Assembly (NCBI RefSeq): GCF_003732485.1
Contig: NZ_MOAK01000086.1
Coordinates: forward strand, 18,481 to 82,480
Length of the DNA stretch: 64,000 nt
Reading direction: 5' to 3'
DNA from: Pseudomonas protegens
Lineage (GTDB): Bacteria; Pseudomonadota; Gammaproteobacteria; Pseudomonadales; Pseudomonadaceae
Shown here: piece by piece, positions 16,476 to 25,286 of the stretch
Layout of the letters: the number at the start of each line of letters is the position of its first letter
Numbering within the stretch: the first letter of the stretch is position 1
Notes under the pieces: generated by a model
The model's input: the letters and a program-made list of their open reading frames with translations, nothing else
Told to the model about the DNA's origin: nothing
Databases searched by the model: none
Translations under genes and position numbers: made by a program

Positions 16476-17402
16476 ATGCTCGCCTTCATCACTCGTCGCA
16501 TTGGCTATTCATTGCTGATTTTGCTCGGCGTGACCTTCATCACCTATCTGTTGCTGTTCATGCTGCCTGCCGACCCGGCGCGTCAGATTGCCGGGCGCAG
16601 TGCCACACCGGAGGTGGTGGCGGGGATCCGTGCGCAGTTGGGGCTGGATCTGCCGTTTTATCGGCAGTACGCCAATTACCTGGGCAACCTGGTGCAGGGC
16701 GATCTGGGCCGATCCTACATCCAGCGCAGCCCGGTGACCGAGCTGATCGGCTCGCGCTTGCGGCCGTCGCTTGAGTTGATGGCTGCCGGTATTGGTTTCG
16801 AATTGCTGATCGGCATCAGCCTGGGTGTGATCGCGGCGTTGCGGCGCGACAGTTGGGCCGACAACGCGCTTATGGCGCTCTCGTTCATCGGCGTGTCAGC
16901 CCCGCAATTCATCGCTGCGATGCTGTTCCTGTACTTCTTCGCCGTGAAACTGGGCTGGTTTCCACTGGGAGGCTACGGCGGATTCGAGCATCTGCTGCTG
17001 CCGGCGCTGACCTTGGGGATTCTCGGCAGCGGCTGGTACTCGCGCATGGTGCGCTCCTCGATGATCGAGGTGTTGCATCAAGACTTTATCCGCACCGCAC
17101 GGGCCAAAGGCTTGAGCCGGGTGCGCGTGGTCCTGCGGCATGTACTCCCCAACGCCATAGTGCCGGTGATACCGATGATTGGCATCGATATCGGCATCTT
17201 CATGGGGGGGCTGGTGGTGGTCGAGTCGGTCTTCGGCTGGCCAGGAATCGGCCAGTTGACGTGGCAAGCCATTCAGCAGGTGGACATCCCGGTGATTGTT
17301 GGCGTGACCACGGTTTCAGCGGTAGCCATCGTGCTGGGCAATCTAGTCGCAGACCTGGTGATCCCATGGGTCGATCCGCGCATCGACATCCAAAAACACT
17401 AA
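16476..17402 (+). CDS. ABC transporter permease, DppB/OppB type
   Basis: A 308-residue inner-membrane permease. It begins 'MLAFITRRIGYSLLILLGVT' and has the DppB-type features 'LPADPARQIAG' near the N-terminus, 'FIRTARAKGLSRVRVVLRHV' (EAA loop contacting the ATPase) and 'VVVESVFGWPGIGQL'. The ATG immediately follows the stop of the preceding permease gene. The C-before-B order is the reverse of the usual dppBC order. Confidence 0.87.
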   Translation: MLAFITRRIGYSLLILLGVTFITYLLLFMLPADPARQIAGRSATPEVVAGIRAQLGLDLPFYRQYANYLGNLVQGDLGRSYIQRSPVTELIGSRLRPSLELMAAGIGFELLIGISLGVIAALRRDSWADNALMALSFIGVSAPQFIAAMLFLYFFAVKLGWFPLGGYGGFEHLLLPALTLGILGSGWYSRMVRSSMIEVLHQDFIRTARAKGLSRVRVVLRHVLPNAIVPVIPMIGIDIGIFMGGLVVVESVFGWPGIGQLTWQAIQQVDIPVIVGVTTVSAVAIVLGNLVADLVIPWVDPRIDIQKH

Positions 17403-17430
17403 AAACACATCATAGATAAGGGGCTGGAGC

Positions 17431-19050
17431 ATGAGTCGCAAAGCATTATCCTTGGCCATCGCGGCTGCATTGTTCGCCGGGAATCTTCTGGCCGATGACT
17501 ACGATCCAAACGCAAAAGACCATGGCAGCGCAGTCATTACCTATCAGAGTGACGTGGCCACACTTGACCCCGCCATTGGCTACGACTGGCAGAACTGGTC
17601 GATGATCAAAAGCCTGTTCGATAGCCTGATGGACTACAAGCCCGGAACCACAGAACTGGTCAAGGATCTGGCATCGGACTACACCATCTCCGATGACGGC
17701 ACGATCTACACCTTCACTCTGCGTAAAGGCGTGAAGTTTCACAACGGTCGCGAGCTCAAGGCCAGCGACGTCAAGTACTCCCTGGAGCGCACCGTCAATC
17801 CGAAAACCCAGAGCCCGGGCGCCGGTTTCTTCAGCCCGATCGTGGGCTATGACGAAATGACCACCCAAAAGGCCGACCACCTGTCGGGCGTTCAAGTGGT
17901 GGACGACTATACCGTCAAGATCACCCTCAGGGAGGCGAGTGCGACGTTCCTGCATGTCATGGCGATCAACTTCTCCTCGGTGGTGCCCAAGGAAGAAGTC
18001 GAGAAGTGGGGCGCCGATTTCGGCAAGCATCCGGTCGGTACGGGCGCCTACAGCCTGGAGCAGTGGAAGCTTGGACAGCAGATCGTCTTCAAGAAAAACC
18101 CAGCCTATTTCAAGGCCGGCCTGCCGCACCTGGACAGCATCACCTTTGAAATGGGCCAGGACCCTATGGTCGCCCTGTTGCGCTTGCAAAAGGGTGAAGT
18201 CGACATCGCCGGCGACGGTGTACCGCCAGCCAAGTTCCTGGAATTCAAGAACGACCCGAAGTTCAAGAACCTAGTGGTGATCGGTGACCAGTTGCAAACT
18301 GGCTACCTGACCCTGAAAACCACGTTGCCGCCGTTCGACAACCTTAAGGTACGCCAAGCGGTGAACATGGCGATCAGCAAGGATCGGATCGTGCGCATCA
18401 TCAATGGCCGTGCGGTCCCGGCCAACCAGCCGCTGCCGCCGGCCATGCCGGGCTACGACAAGGACTACAAGGGTTATGCCTACGATGTCGAGGCGGCGAA
18501 AAAACTGTTGGCAGACGCCGGTTTCACCAAGGGCTTCGACACCGAGCTGTACGTGATGAACACCGACCCGCAACCGCGTATCGCCCAGGCCATCCAGCAA
18601 GACCTGGCCAAGGTCGGTATCCGGGCGCAGATCAAATCCCTGGCACAAGCCAACGTGATCGCAGCCGGCAGTTCCAAGGATCAGGCACCGATGGTGTGGT
18701 CAGGTGGCATGGCCTGGATTGCCGACTTCCCGGACCCGTCGAATTTTTACGGGCCGATCCTCGGCTGCGGCAGTGCGATTGACGGCGGCTGGAACTGGGC
18801 ACTGTATTGCAACAAGACGCTGGATGCGCTGGCCGCCAAGGCCGACAGCATGGCCAAGCTGGAACAACAAGCTGAGCGCACCGCGCTGTGGCAGAAGATT
18901 TTCATCGACGTGATGGCTGACGCGCCGTGGGTGCCAATCTTCAACGAGCAGCGTTTCACCGTGCGTTCCACGCGGATGGGCGGCTCCGATGCGCTGTACG
19001 TCGACCCGGTCCACGTGCCGGTCAACTACGACTACATCTACCTCAAGTAA
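17431..19050 (+). CDS. Extracytoplasmic solute-binding protein, family 5 (DppA/OppA type)
   Basis: A 539-residue protein with a Sec signal peptide (residues 1-22, 'SLAIAAALFAGNLLAD') and a family 5 binding fold: 'AVITYQSDVATLDPAIGYDW' near the start, 'YTFTLRKGVKFHNGRELKAS', and 'VRQAVNMAISKDRIVRIING'. It delivers a peptide-like or related ligand in the periplasm to the permease pair. A good GGAG lies just upstream of the ATG. The ligand is not predictable from sequence. Confidence 0.87.
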   Translation: MSRKALSLAIAAALFAGNLLADDYDPNAKDHGSAVITYQSDVATLDPAIGYDWQNWSMIKSLFDSLMDYKPGTTELVKDLASDYTISDDGTIYTFTLRKGVKFHNGRELKASDVKYSLERTVNPKTQSPGAGFFSPIVGYDEMTTQKADHLSGVQVVDDYTVKITLREASATFLHVMAINFSSVVPKEEVEKWGADFGKHPVGTGAYSLEQWKLGQQIVFKKNPAYFKAGLPHLDSITFEMGQDPMVALLRLQKGEVDIAGDGVPPAKFLEFKNDPKFKNLVVIGDQLQTGYLTLKTTLPPFDNLKVRQAVNMAISKDRIVRIINGRAVPANQPLPPAMPGYDKDYKGYAYDVEAAKKLLADAGFTKGFDTELYVMNTDPQPRIAQAIQQDLAKVGIRAQIKSLAQANVIAAGSSKDQAPMVWSGGMAWIADFPDPSNFYGPILGCGSAIDGGWNWALYCNKTLDALAAKADSMAKLEQQAERTALWQKIFIDVMADAPWVPIFNEQRFTVRSTRMGGSDALYVDPVHVPVNYDYIYLK

Positions 19051-19125
19051 CGCGCGGTCGTCCTGACGATCAACCTTTGCCACGCCTGCCCAACGGCGTG
19101 GCCTTCAACGCGGAGAGTTTTCCTC

Positions 19126-20073
19126 ATGTGCCAGAACTGCCTGGTCAAGACCATTCATAGCGTCAACAGCCATTTTGGCTGGGACAACCGCTTCGAACCG
19201 ACCGCGTGGGTAACGCCGGGCTCGATGCTTGAATTCTGCTGCCTTGATTCGTCCAACGGCTTCATTACGCCCAACTCGCAGGCGAGCGATCTGAGCAAGC
19301 TGGCGTTCGACAAGATCAACCCGGTTACCGGGCCGATTTTCGTCGAAGGGGCTGAGCCGGGAGATGTGCTCAAAATCACCCTCGACAGCTTCAAGCCCAG
19401 CGGCTTTGGCTGGTCGGCGATCATTCCGGGCTTCGGCCTGCTGGCCGACCAGTTCAAGGACCCAACCCTGGCCCTGTGGCATTACGACAAGGTCAACCTG
19501 GCCCCTGCGGCGTTCAGTGATTTTGCCCGTGTGCCGCTCAAGCCCTTCGCTGGCACCATCGGCCTGGCCCCGGCGCAGGCAGGGTTGCACTCGGTGGTTC
19601 CACCACGCCGGGTCGGCGGCAATCTGGACATCCGGGATCTGTCCGCCGGCACCACGTTGTACTTGCCGGTGGAAGTCAGTGGCGCATTGCTGTCGATCGG
19701 TGACACCCACGCGGCACAAGGTGATGGAGAGGTGTGTGGCGCCGCGATTGAAAGCGCCATGGACGTGGTGGTGAAACTCGACCTGATCAAGGACACCCCG
19801 CTGGCAACCCCGCGCTTCAGCACACCTGGCCCGGTCACACGCCACCTCGACGCTGCCGGCTACGAAGCGTTCACCGGGATCGGCCCGGATCTGATGCAAG
19901 CGGCGCGTCAAGCCGTGAGCAATACCATCGACTGGCTGTGCCGTGAACACGGTATGCCGGCAGAGCAGGCCTACATGTTGTGTTCGGTGTGCGGCGATCT
20001 GCGTATCAGTGAGATTGTCGACCTGCCCAACTGGGTGGTTTCGTTCTACTTCCCGAAAGTCGTGTTTGCCTAA
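19126..20073 (+). CDS. Acetamidase/formamidase-family amidohydrolase
   Basis: A 315-residue enzyme of the FmdA/AmdA family, which hydrolyses short amides to the acid and ammonia. Typical features are 'PVTGPIFVEGAEPGDVLKIT', 'GGNLDIRDLSAGTTLYLPVE', 'LLSIGDTHAAQGDGEVCGAA' (metal and active-site region) and 'EQAYMLCSVCGDLRISEIVD'. No signal peptide is present, so it acts in the cytoplasm on imported substrate. Its place between the binding protein and the ATPase ties import and hydrolysis together. The acyl group preference is unknown. Confidence 0.87.
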   Translation: MCQNCLVKTIHSVNSHFGWDNRFEPTAWVTPGSMLEFCCLDSSNGFITPNSQASDLSKLAFDKINPVTGPIFVEGAEPGDVLKITLDSFKPSGFGWSAIIPGFGLLADQFKDPTLALWHYDKVNLAPAAFSDFARVPLKPFAGTIGLAPAQAGLHSVVPPRRVGGNLDIRDLSAGTTLYLPVEVSGALLSIGDTHAAQGDGEVCGAAIESAMDVVVKLDLIKDTPLATPRFSTPGPVTRHLDAAGYEAFTGIGPDLMQAARQAVSNTIDWLCREHGMPAEQAYMLCSVCGDLRISEIVDLPNWVVSFYFPKVVFA

Positions 20074-20128
20074 TGCGTTTTCATTGCGAGTGGCTCGATG
20101 TCAGCCGCTTCAATCGTGAGGAGCTTTG

Positions 20129-21874
20129 ATGAGTAACGGGATCTCCCAGCCGATTCTGTCGGTGCAGCATTTATCCATTGATGTCGGCCTGGGGGCCACG
20201 CCCCGGCGGGTGGTCGATAACCTTAATTTCGAACTGTATCCGGGGCAGACGCTGTGTATCGCCGGAGAGTCCGGTAGCGGAAAATCACTGTCGTCGCTGG
20301 CGATCATGGGGCTGTTGCCCAAGGCGGTGCGGGTGGCGGAGGGCGCGATCAGGTTTGCCGAGCGCGACCTGGTCGGGATGCCAGAGCGCGAACTTCAGCA
20401 GTTGCGCGGCAAACAGATTGGCATGATTTTCCAGGAACCGATGACTTCGCTGAATCCGCTAATGACCGTTGGCCAGCAGTTGGAGGAAACACTGCTGCGC
20501 CACGAACCGTTGGGGCGTCAGGCCTTACGTCTGCGGGTCAAGGAAATGCTGGCGTCGGTGCGCATGCCGCAGGTCGAAAAACGTTTGCAGCAGTACCCCC
20601 ATGAACTATCCGGTGGCATGCGCCAGCGCGTGATGATCGCGATGGCCATGCTTTGCCGGCCCAAGGTGCTGATCGCTGACGAGCCGACCACAGCGCTTGA
20701 CGTCACTATCCAGGCGCAGATTCTGGAACTGATGCGCGAGTTGCAGCAGGTGTATGGCACCAGCTTGCTGATGATCACTCACGACATGGGCGTGGTCGCG
20801 GAGATGGCCGACCAAGTGGTCGTCATGAATCATGGCCGTACCGAAGAACAGGCACCGGTGCGTCAACTGTTTACCCAGCCGCAGGCAGACTACACGCGCA
20901 AATTGCTCGCAGCCGTTCCGGTGTTGGGTACCGTCGGCCAACCGGATGACATCAGCCAGCAACCGGTGGTTTTGCAGGTGCGCGATTTGTCCGTACGTTT
21001 TCCCGTGCGCACGGGCTGGTTTGAGGAGGAGCGGCAAGTGCATGCGGTCGAGGGCGTCAACTTCGAGTTGCGCCAGGGCGAAACGCTGGGGCTGGTTGGG
21101 GAGAGCGGCTGCGGCAAGTCCAGTACGGGCAAGGCCCTGATGAACATGCAGGCTTATCAGGGTAGCGTGAAGTTGTTCGGCAAAGAACTCAACGGCCTGC
21201 AAGGCATCGACCTTCAAGCGGTGCGGCGGGATATCCAGATGGTGTTTCAGGACCCTTTTACGGCCTTGAACCCACGCAAGAACATCCTGGAGCTGGTGGG
21301 CGAGCCGCTGTTGATTCACCACCAGTTGCCCCTGGCGCAACGCCACGAGCGGGTCGCTGAGCTGCTGCGCCAGGTCGACATGCCAGCCGACACGATGTAT
21401 CGCTACCCTCACCAGTTCTCCGGTGGCCAACGCCAGCGCATCTGTATCGCAAGGGCGCTGGCACTCAACCCGAAAGTCATCATCGCCGACGAATCCGTCT
21501 CGGCTCTCGATGTTTCGGTTCAGGCCCAGGTGCTGGAGTTGCTTGAGCATTTGCGAGAGGTGCATCGGCTCAGCTACTTGTTCATCTCCCATGACATGGC
21601 GGTGGTCGAGCGAATTTGTCATCGTGTGGCCGTTATGTACGGCGGTCAGATTGTCGAGATTGGCCGCCGCGATCAGGTCCTGAACAATCCTCAGCATCCC
21701 TACACCAAGCGCCTGCTTAGCGCCGTACCGATGCCGGACGTTGATCGCAAGCGTGATTTCAAGGCGCTGTTGCATGAATTCGAGCAACCAAGTCCGATCA
21801 AGCCGAAGAGCTTTGAAGCGCCGGCGCAGAAGTTTCAGAACTTGGGGAACGAGCACTGGGTAGCGGTAGGCTAA
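20129..21874 (+). CDS. Double ABC ATPase (DppD-DppF fusion type)
   Basis: A 581-residue protein with two complete nucleotide-binding domains. The first has Walker A 'GESGSGKS', signature 'LSGGMRQR' and 'LIADEPTTALD'; the second has Walker A 'GESGCGKS', signature 'FSGGQRQR' and Walker B-side 'IIADESVSALD'. Separate DppD and DppF subunits are joined in one chain, as in GsiA-like proteins. The ATG at 20129 follows GAGGAG; a TTG three bases earlier is less likely. It energises the importer and is the last gene of the operon. Confidence 0.87.
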   Translation: MSNGISQPILSVQHLSIDVGLGATPRRVVDNLNFELYPGQTLCIAGESGSGKSLSSLAIMGLLPKAVRVAEGAIRFAERDLVGMPERELQQLRGKQIGMIFQEPMTSLNPLMTVGQQLEETLLRHEPLGRQALRLRVKEMLASVRMPQVEKRLQQYPHELSGGMRQRVMIAMAMLCRPKVLIADEPTTALDVTIQAQILELMRELQQVYGTSLLMITHDMGVVAEMADQVVVMNHGRTEEQAPVRQLFTQPQADYTRKLLAAVPVLGTVGQPDDISQQPVVLQVRDLSVRFPVRTGWFEEERQVHAVEGVNFELRQGETLGLVGESGCGKSSTGKALMNMQAYQGSVKLFGKELNGLQGIDLQAVRRDIQMVFQDPFTALNPRKNILELVGEPLLIHHQLPLAQRHERVAELLRQVDMPADTMYRYPHQFSGGQRQRICIARALALNPKVIIADESVSALDVSVQAQVLELLEHLREVHRLSYLFISHDMAVVERICHRVAVMYGGQIVEIGRRDQVLNNPQHPYTKRLLSAVPMPDVDRKRDFKALLHEFEQPSPIKPKSFEAPAQKFQNLGNEHWVAVG

Positions 21875-22076
21875 GTGCCCTGATTTTAGATTTCAGAGCT
21901 ATCCATGCTCCGAGCCTATGCGTGTTGAACTGAAACTTTCGCGAAACCGGTCAACGTTGAGAAGATCAAGATCATCGGTGTCACTTCGTTATGCCAATGT
22001 GGTGCTGGAAAATGTCTATGGGGGCGGGGGCAGTCCATTTTGAAGGCGCTCAGGGCGGGGCAGTTTGTTTGACGAG

Positions 22077-22112
22077 ACAGCGCGGCAGGTCGTCCTGCCG
22101 CGCTGTGCTTTT
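22077..22112 (+). terminator. Rho-independent terminator after the amiC operon
   Basis: ACAGCGCGGCAGG and CCTGCCGCGCTGT form a perfect 13-bp stem around TCGT, followed by a modest T-rich stretch (GCTTTT). It lies between the ATPase gene and the convergent DUF6124-type gene and can serve both. The 21875-22076 interval before it has no supportable gene. Confidence 0.75.
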
Positions 22113-22122
22113 GCGAGTCCTG

Positions 22123-22509
22123 CTACTTAAGCGAAGGCCTGTGGCAACTGCCATCGAGCAAGGCATCCACCACCGCCCGGGCCATCTCCACCGAATGCAC
22201 CAGGGACCAGATCAGGCCGCGCTCGATGCCGCTGCCGCACTCGGTGATTTCATCGGAAACCTCTTCGGCGCTTTTCAGCAGTAGGGAAACGTGGAGCAGG
22301 GCTTCTTCGGCGTTGATGCCGCCGCGTACTGAGAACAGAGAGTCGCGACTTACTGGGGTGCTGATGGTTTTTTTCAGTGACTGGATCAGAGGTACATCGG
22401 CAGGCTGAAGTGACAGTTTCTGCCGGATCTGCTGATTGGCCAGATCGTGTTCGGGGTTTCTGCCGCGCTGGGCAGCAGTGAGGGGCGGATCGGGGACGAG
22501 CTTTTTCAT
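22123..22509 (-). CDS. DUF6124 (DUF3077-like) small protein
   Basis: A 128-residue soluble protein of a family common in Pseudomonas fluorescens-group genomes. The core 'LFSVRGGINAEEALLHVSLL' followed by helical segments and a C-terminal 'VVDALLDG' is characteristic. The function is unknown. The ATG at 22509 has AGGAG 6 bases upstream. It has a long structured leader (22510-22820). Fragments of a second copy lie at 9730-9807. Confidence 0.75.
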   Translation of the reverse strand: MKKLVPDPPLTAAQRGRNPEHDLANQQIRQKLSLQPADVPLIQSLKKTISTPVSRDSLFSVRGGINAEEALLHVSLLLKSAEEVSDEITECGSGIERGLIWSLVHSVEMARAVVDALLDGSCHRPSLK

Positions 22510-22566
22510 GGCGTAACTCCTAGTACAGAGATAGGAGCCTTCACCGTCGCTGCTAAACGATAGGGT

Positions 22567-22640
22567 GGCGGCCGTTCGCAGGTTAGCAGACCGGTGACTA
22601 GGACCCCGGCGCACCCGAAGGTGCCCTGCGCACGGCCGCC
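22567..22640 (-). ncRNA. Strongly foldable leader RNA element upstream of the DUF6124 gene
   Basis: The outer stem GGCGGCCGT (22567-22575) pairs with ACGGCCGCC (22632-22640). An inner stem CGCAGG (22577-22582) pairs with CCTGCG (22625-22630). A hairpin GCACC/GGTGC (22611-22624) closes a loop that reads C(UUCG)G on the minus strand, the extra-stable tetraloop, so the RNA is probably the minus strand, as for the gene downstream. The unpaired part 22583-22610 could hold a binding site. It may be a cis-regulatory leader or an independent small RNA. Confidence 0.5.
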
Positions 22641-22900
22641 ATAAAACGGAGCCAAAAAAGCGCCATGTAATGGGGGCGCCATGCGCCTAGTTACACGTCG
22701 AGCTGCTAAACCCGGTCACTGAATGTGCAGTGACGGATCGAGGCTAGCCAGGGTGAGGGGGTAGGCGCAAGCGGCTAGGAGTTTCTAGGAAAGTTCGCAC
22801 AATAGAAAGAGACTTAACGCCGCTTTGGGGGAACGAAGGCGCGGTCTGTGAGTGCGGTGAGGGGGCGGTTGACGATGGTGACGGAACGTTAAGGCCAGAA
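22641..22900. other. Gene-free stretch, upstream region of the DUF6124 gene
   Basis: No protein gene is supportable. It holds the element TTCGCACAATAGAAAGAGACT (22794-22814) that recurs at 9787-9807, several short inverted repeats such as CACTGA...TGCAGTG near 22720, and GC-rich DNA. It probably carries the promoter of the DUF6124 transcript. Confidence 0.4.
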
Positions 22901-22903
22901 ACA

Positions 22904-22931
22904 ACAAAGCCCGCACAAGGCGGGCTTTGTT
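22904..22931 (-). terminator. Rho-independent terminator after hsdS
   Basis: ACAAAGCCCG and CGGGCTTTGT form a 10-bp stem around CACAAGG. The symmetric A/T ends allow termination in both directions. It lies 16 bases downstream of the hsdS stop. Confidence 0.75.
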
Positions 22932-22946
22932 GGTGCTTCGTTTTGT

Positions 22947-25286
22947 TTACTCAAAACCGGGCAAGCTGAGCATGCCGCCTGTTGTGCGTTTGCCAAAGCC
23001 GCTGGGCGTAAGGATTTTGTGCTTCTTCATCTCTGCGAGTACCGCCAACCATTCAGTTTTGCCAAAGCGCAGCTTGGTGTCGTTCCAGCTATGCATGACT
23101 TCGTCCACGATGGCGTCATCGGATACCGGGCGGCCTTCGAGAATAAAATCGTTCCAGGCGGCATAGAGCGTCACAGTCATTTCGCAGCGATCCGTATCCC
23201 ATTCGCGCATTAGCTCGATGACCTGCTCAATGGTGGCGCGCTCAGCGACTGACCAGCAGTTGCTATACGCTTGCCGATGCTTCCCTGCTTGGGAAAGCGG
23301 GCGGTAAGCATGGCCAACAGTCTCGCGTTCGATGCGCTCATACCACTGATGGTTTTGCATCTCGCCTTCGACTTTATTCATCAGCTGGCGATCATGGGGG
23401 CCAGCGGCGTCTCGCAGGTAGTCACCTTGGATAGTGGCGAGCCTGGCCGCGTGTTCGGCTAAGTAAATCACCTTCTGCAGCTTGCGCTGGCCGAAGGTGC
23501 GTTGGCTATGCAACTGATGAGTGATTTCGGTGGCGAGCAAAGTGCGTGCAATTAGCCGATCCGGAACAAATAGCACTCGCTGGCGATCCTCGGTGAGGAC
23601 ACGCTCGACCAAGGCGCTAGCCAACTGTTTGTTCAGTTGGCGGGCCTGATTCAGATAAGACTTTAGATGGTCACAGAGGTCCGTCAGTTGGTCGACTTTA
23701 GCGACGATGCGGTGCATTTCATTAGCCGGCGGTAAGGGAACGCACAGTAACCCAAGAGTCTCTAAATTTATGTTTTTCTGAGCGGTTGATGGTGCAAACT
23801 CCTCAAGACGTGACTTTGCAGTGCGTAGGAAGAACTCAAAATAACGAACGTCTAGGTCGGAAAAATCAGGGGTGAAACCCACAACGCTGTCTGGAAAGCA
23901 GGCGTCAAAACCGAGAACGGCACTGTCGCCAATATTCGCCGCGATAGTGATGCACATGGTACCGGCAGGCCACAAGCGACTTTGCTCAACACCTTTAGCG
24001 TTGTACATAGCGCTGTATGTTTTAACTATTCCGTTGGCCCGAGCGACATCGCCTGTTTGAATTAAAGGAATATTCCCCCCCTTATACAGAGAGGGATCGT
24101 TTCGAGGTCGATGCCTCGACTTGCCGCGGGCGAGCTCACCCACTGCTGGTAAAGTTACCCATGTCCAATTGCTCGGTAGATCAAAAGGCTTTTCTACCTC
24201 GGAAATATCCGCGATAGGTTTCTGCTTTTTTTCCCGATTGTTTAAGCGGTTATTCGAAATGCGTTCAAGCAGCTTGCTGGCCGGCTCATCGCTTTGATCT
24301 TGCGGTACCAGTTTTCCCATCACGGCCAGTTGCAGCACCGTTTGTTTGAGGGCATCGATGCTGGATTCGGTGGTGAACAGGGTGTGGAAATGTTCGGCCA
24401 GGCGCTGCCAGTTGGTGGCGAAATCGGTAGCGTCGCTAGCTTGGGTCAGGCTGTCGAGCAGCGCCTGCACCAGTTGGGTGTGGGCGCTTTCGGCGTCGGC
24501 CTGCTGGGCTTCCAGGCGGTCGCAAAGGGCCATCAATTCATCGACTTTGGCGACGATGCGGTGTTGTTCGGCGAGCGGCGGGAAAGGTATTAGGAACTGG
24601 GCCAGTTTCCCAATGCTGAGACCTTCACGCGAAACGCCGACCTGCACATCCATTACGGTCTGCTGGACCAGTTGCGAGACCAGCACCACATGAAGGAACG
24701 GCTGAGTGTCGCTTGAAACTGGCCGAATAATAGTTACGTGCTGACTAACGTTACCCGTATCAAAGTCAGAAGGAACTGTGGCACAGCGCCCAATGGACGC
24801 GCCTGTGATATTGAAAAGCAGGTCACCTGCTTCAACATGTGTTCCCGACATTTTTTGATGTGTTGCTTCAGGTATGAAAGCAACGTCATGAAGGCGAAGT
24901 CCTTCATTCCAAACGTTCTGAGATCGAAGAAATTTGATTCCGTCAGCCACGTAAGCCTGTTTCCCACCTAATGGAGTGCTTCCGGCTCCAATTTTCTTAA
25001 GCAGGGAATCAAGCCGTACCCACTCCCAGCGAGTGGGTATGACAAAAGGCTTTTCCTCTTCCGTAATCTCCGCCAGCGCCTTCTGCTTCTTAATCTTTCC
25101 TTCAGCCACCAACCTCGCCTTTCCCTCGGCAATCCGCTTTAGCAACTCACTGGCCGGTTCATCGCTGGGATCTTGCGGCACCAACTTGCCACGCACCGCC
25201 AGTTCCAGAATCAGCTCGCGCAACTTCTTGATGCCATTGGGCGCACCGGCCAGCAGTGGCAGATTGTCGGTGAGCAACGCCGTCAT
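22947..25286 (-). CDS. hsdS: Type I restriction specificity subunit HsdS with C-terminal extension
   Basis: A 779-residue DNA-recognition subunit. It shows an internal repeat: 'ELAVRGKLVPQDPSDEPASE' near residue 30 and 'QLAVMGKLVPQDQSDEPASK' near residue 320, each followed by a target-recognition domain (about 85-230 and 365-520) and a coiled spacer starting 'EQHRIVAKVDELMALCDRLE' or 'EMHRIVAKVDQLTDLCDHLK'. Typical HsdS proteins end soon after the second spacer. Here about 190 more residues follow, beginning near 'RTFGQRKLQKVIYLAEHAAR', which faintly recalls Panacea/SocA-like (DUF4065) proteins. Its start overlaps the hsdM stop (ATGA). Confidence 0.88.
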   Translation of the reverse strand: MTALLTDNLPLLAGAPNGIKKLRELILELAVRGKLVPQDPSDEPASELLKRIAEGKARLVAEGKIKKQKALAEITEEEKPFVIPTRWEWVRLDSLLKKIGAGSTPLGGKQAYVADGIKFLRSQNVWNEGLRLHDVAFIPEATHQKMSGTHVEAGDLLFNITGASIGRCATVPSDFDTGNVSQHVTIIRPVSSDTQPFLHVVLVSQLVQQTVMDVQVGVSREGLSIGKLAQFLIPFPPLAEQHRIVAKVDELMALCDRLEAQQADAESAHTQLVQALLDSLTQASDATDFATNWQRLAEHFHTLFTTESSIDALKQTVLQLAVMGKLVPQDQSDEPASKLLERISNNRLNNREKKQKPIADISEVEKPFDLPSNWTWVTLPAVGELARGKSRHRPRNDPSLYKGGNIPLIQTGDVARANGIVKTYSAMYNAKGVEQSRLWPAGTMCITIAANIGDSAVLGFDACFPDSVVGFTPDFSDLDVRYFEFFLRTAKSRLEEFAPSTAQKNINLETLGLLCVPLPPANEMHRIVAKVDQLTDLCDHLKSYLNQARQLNKQLASALVERVLTEDRQRVLFVPDRLIARTLLATEITHQLHSQRTFGQRKLQKVIYLAEHAARLATIQGDYLRDAAGPHDRQLMNKVEGEMQNHQWYERIERETVGHAYRPLSQAGKHRQAYSNCWSVAERATIEQVIELMREWDTDRCEMTVTLYAAWNDFILEGRPVSDDAIVDEVMHSWNDTKLRFGKTEWLAVLAEMKKHKILTPSGFGKRTTGGMLSLPGFE

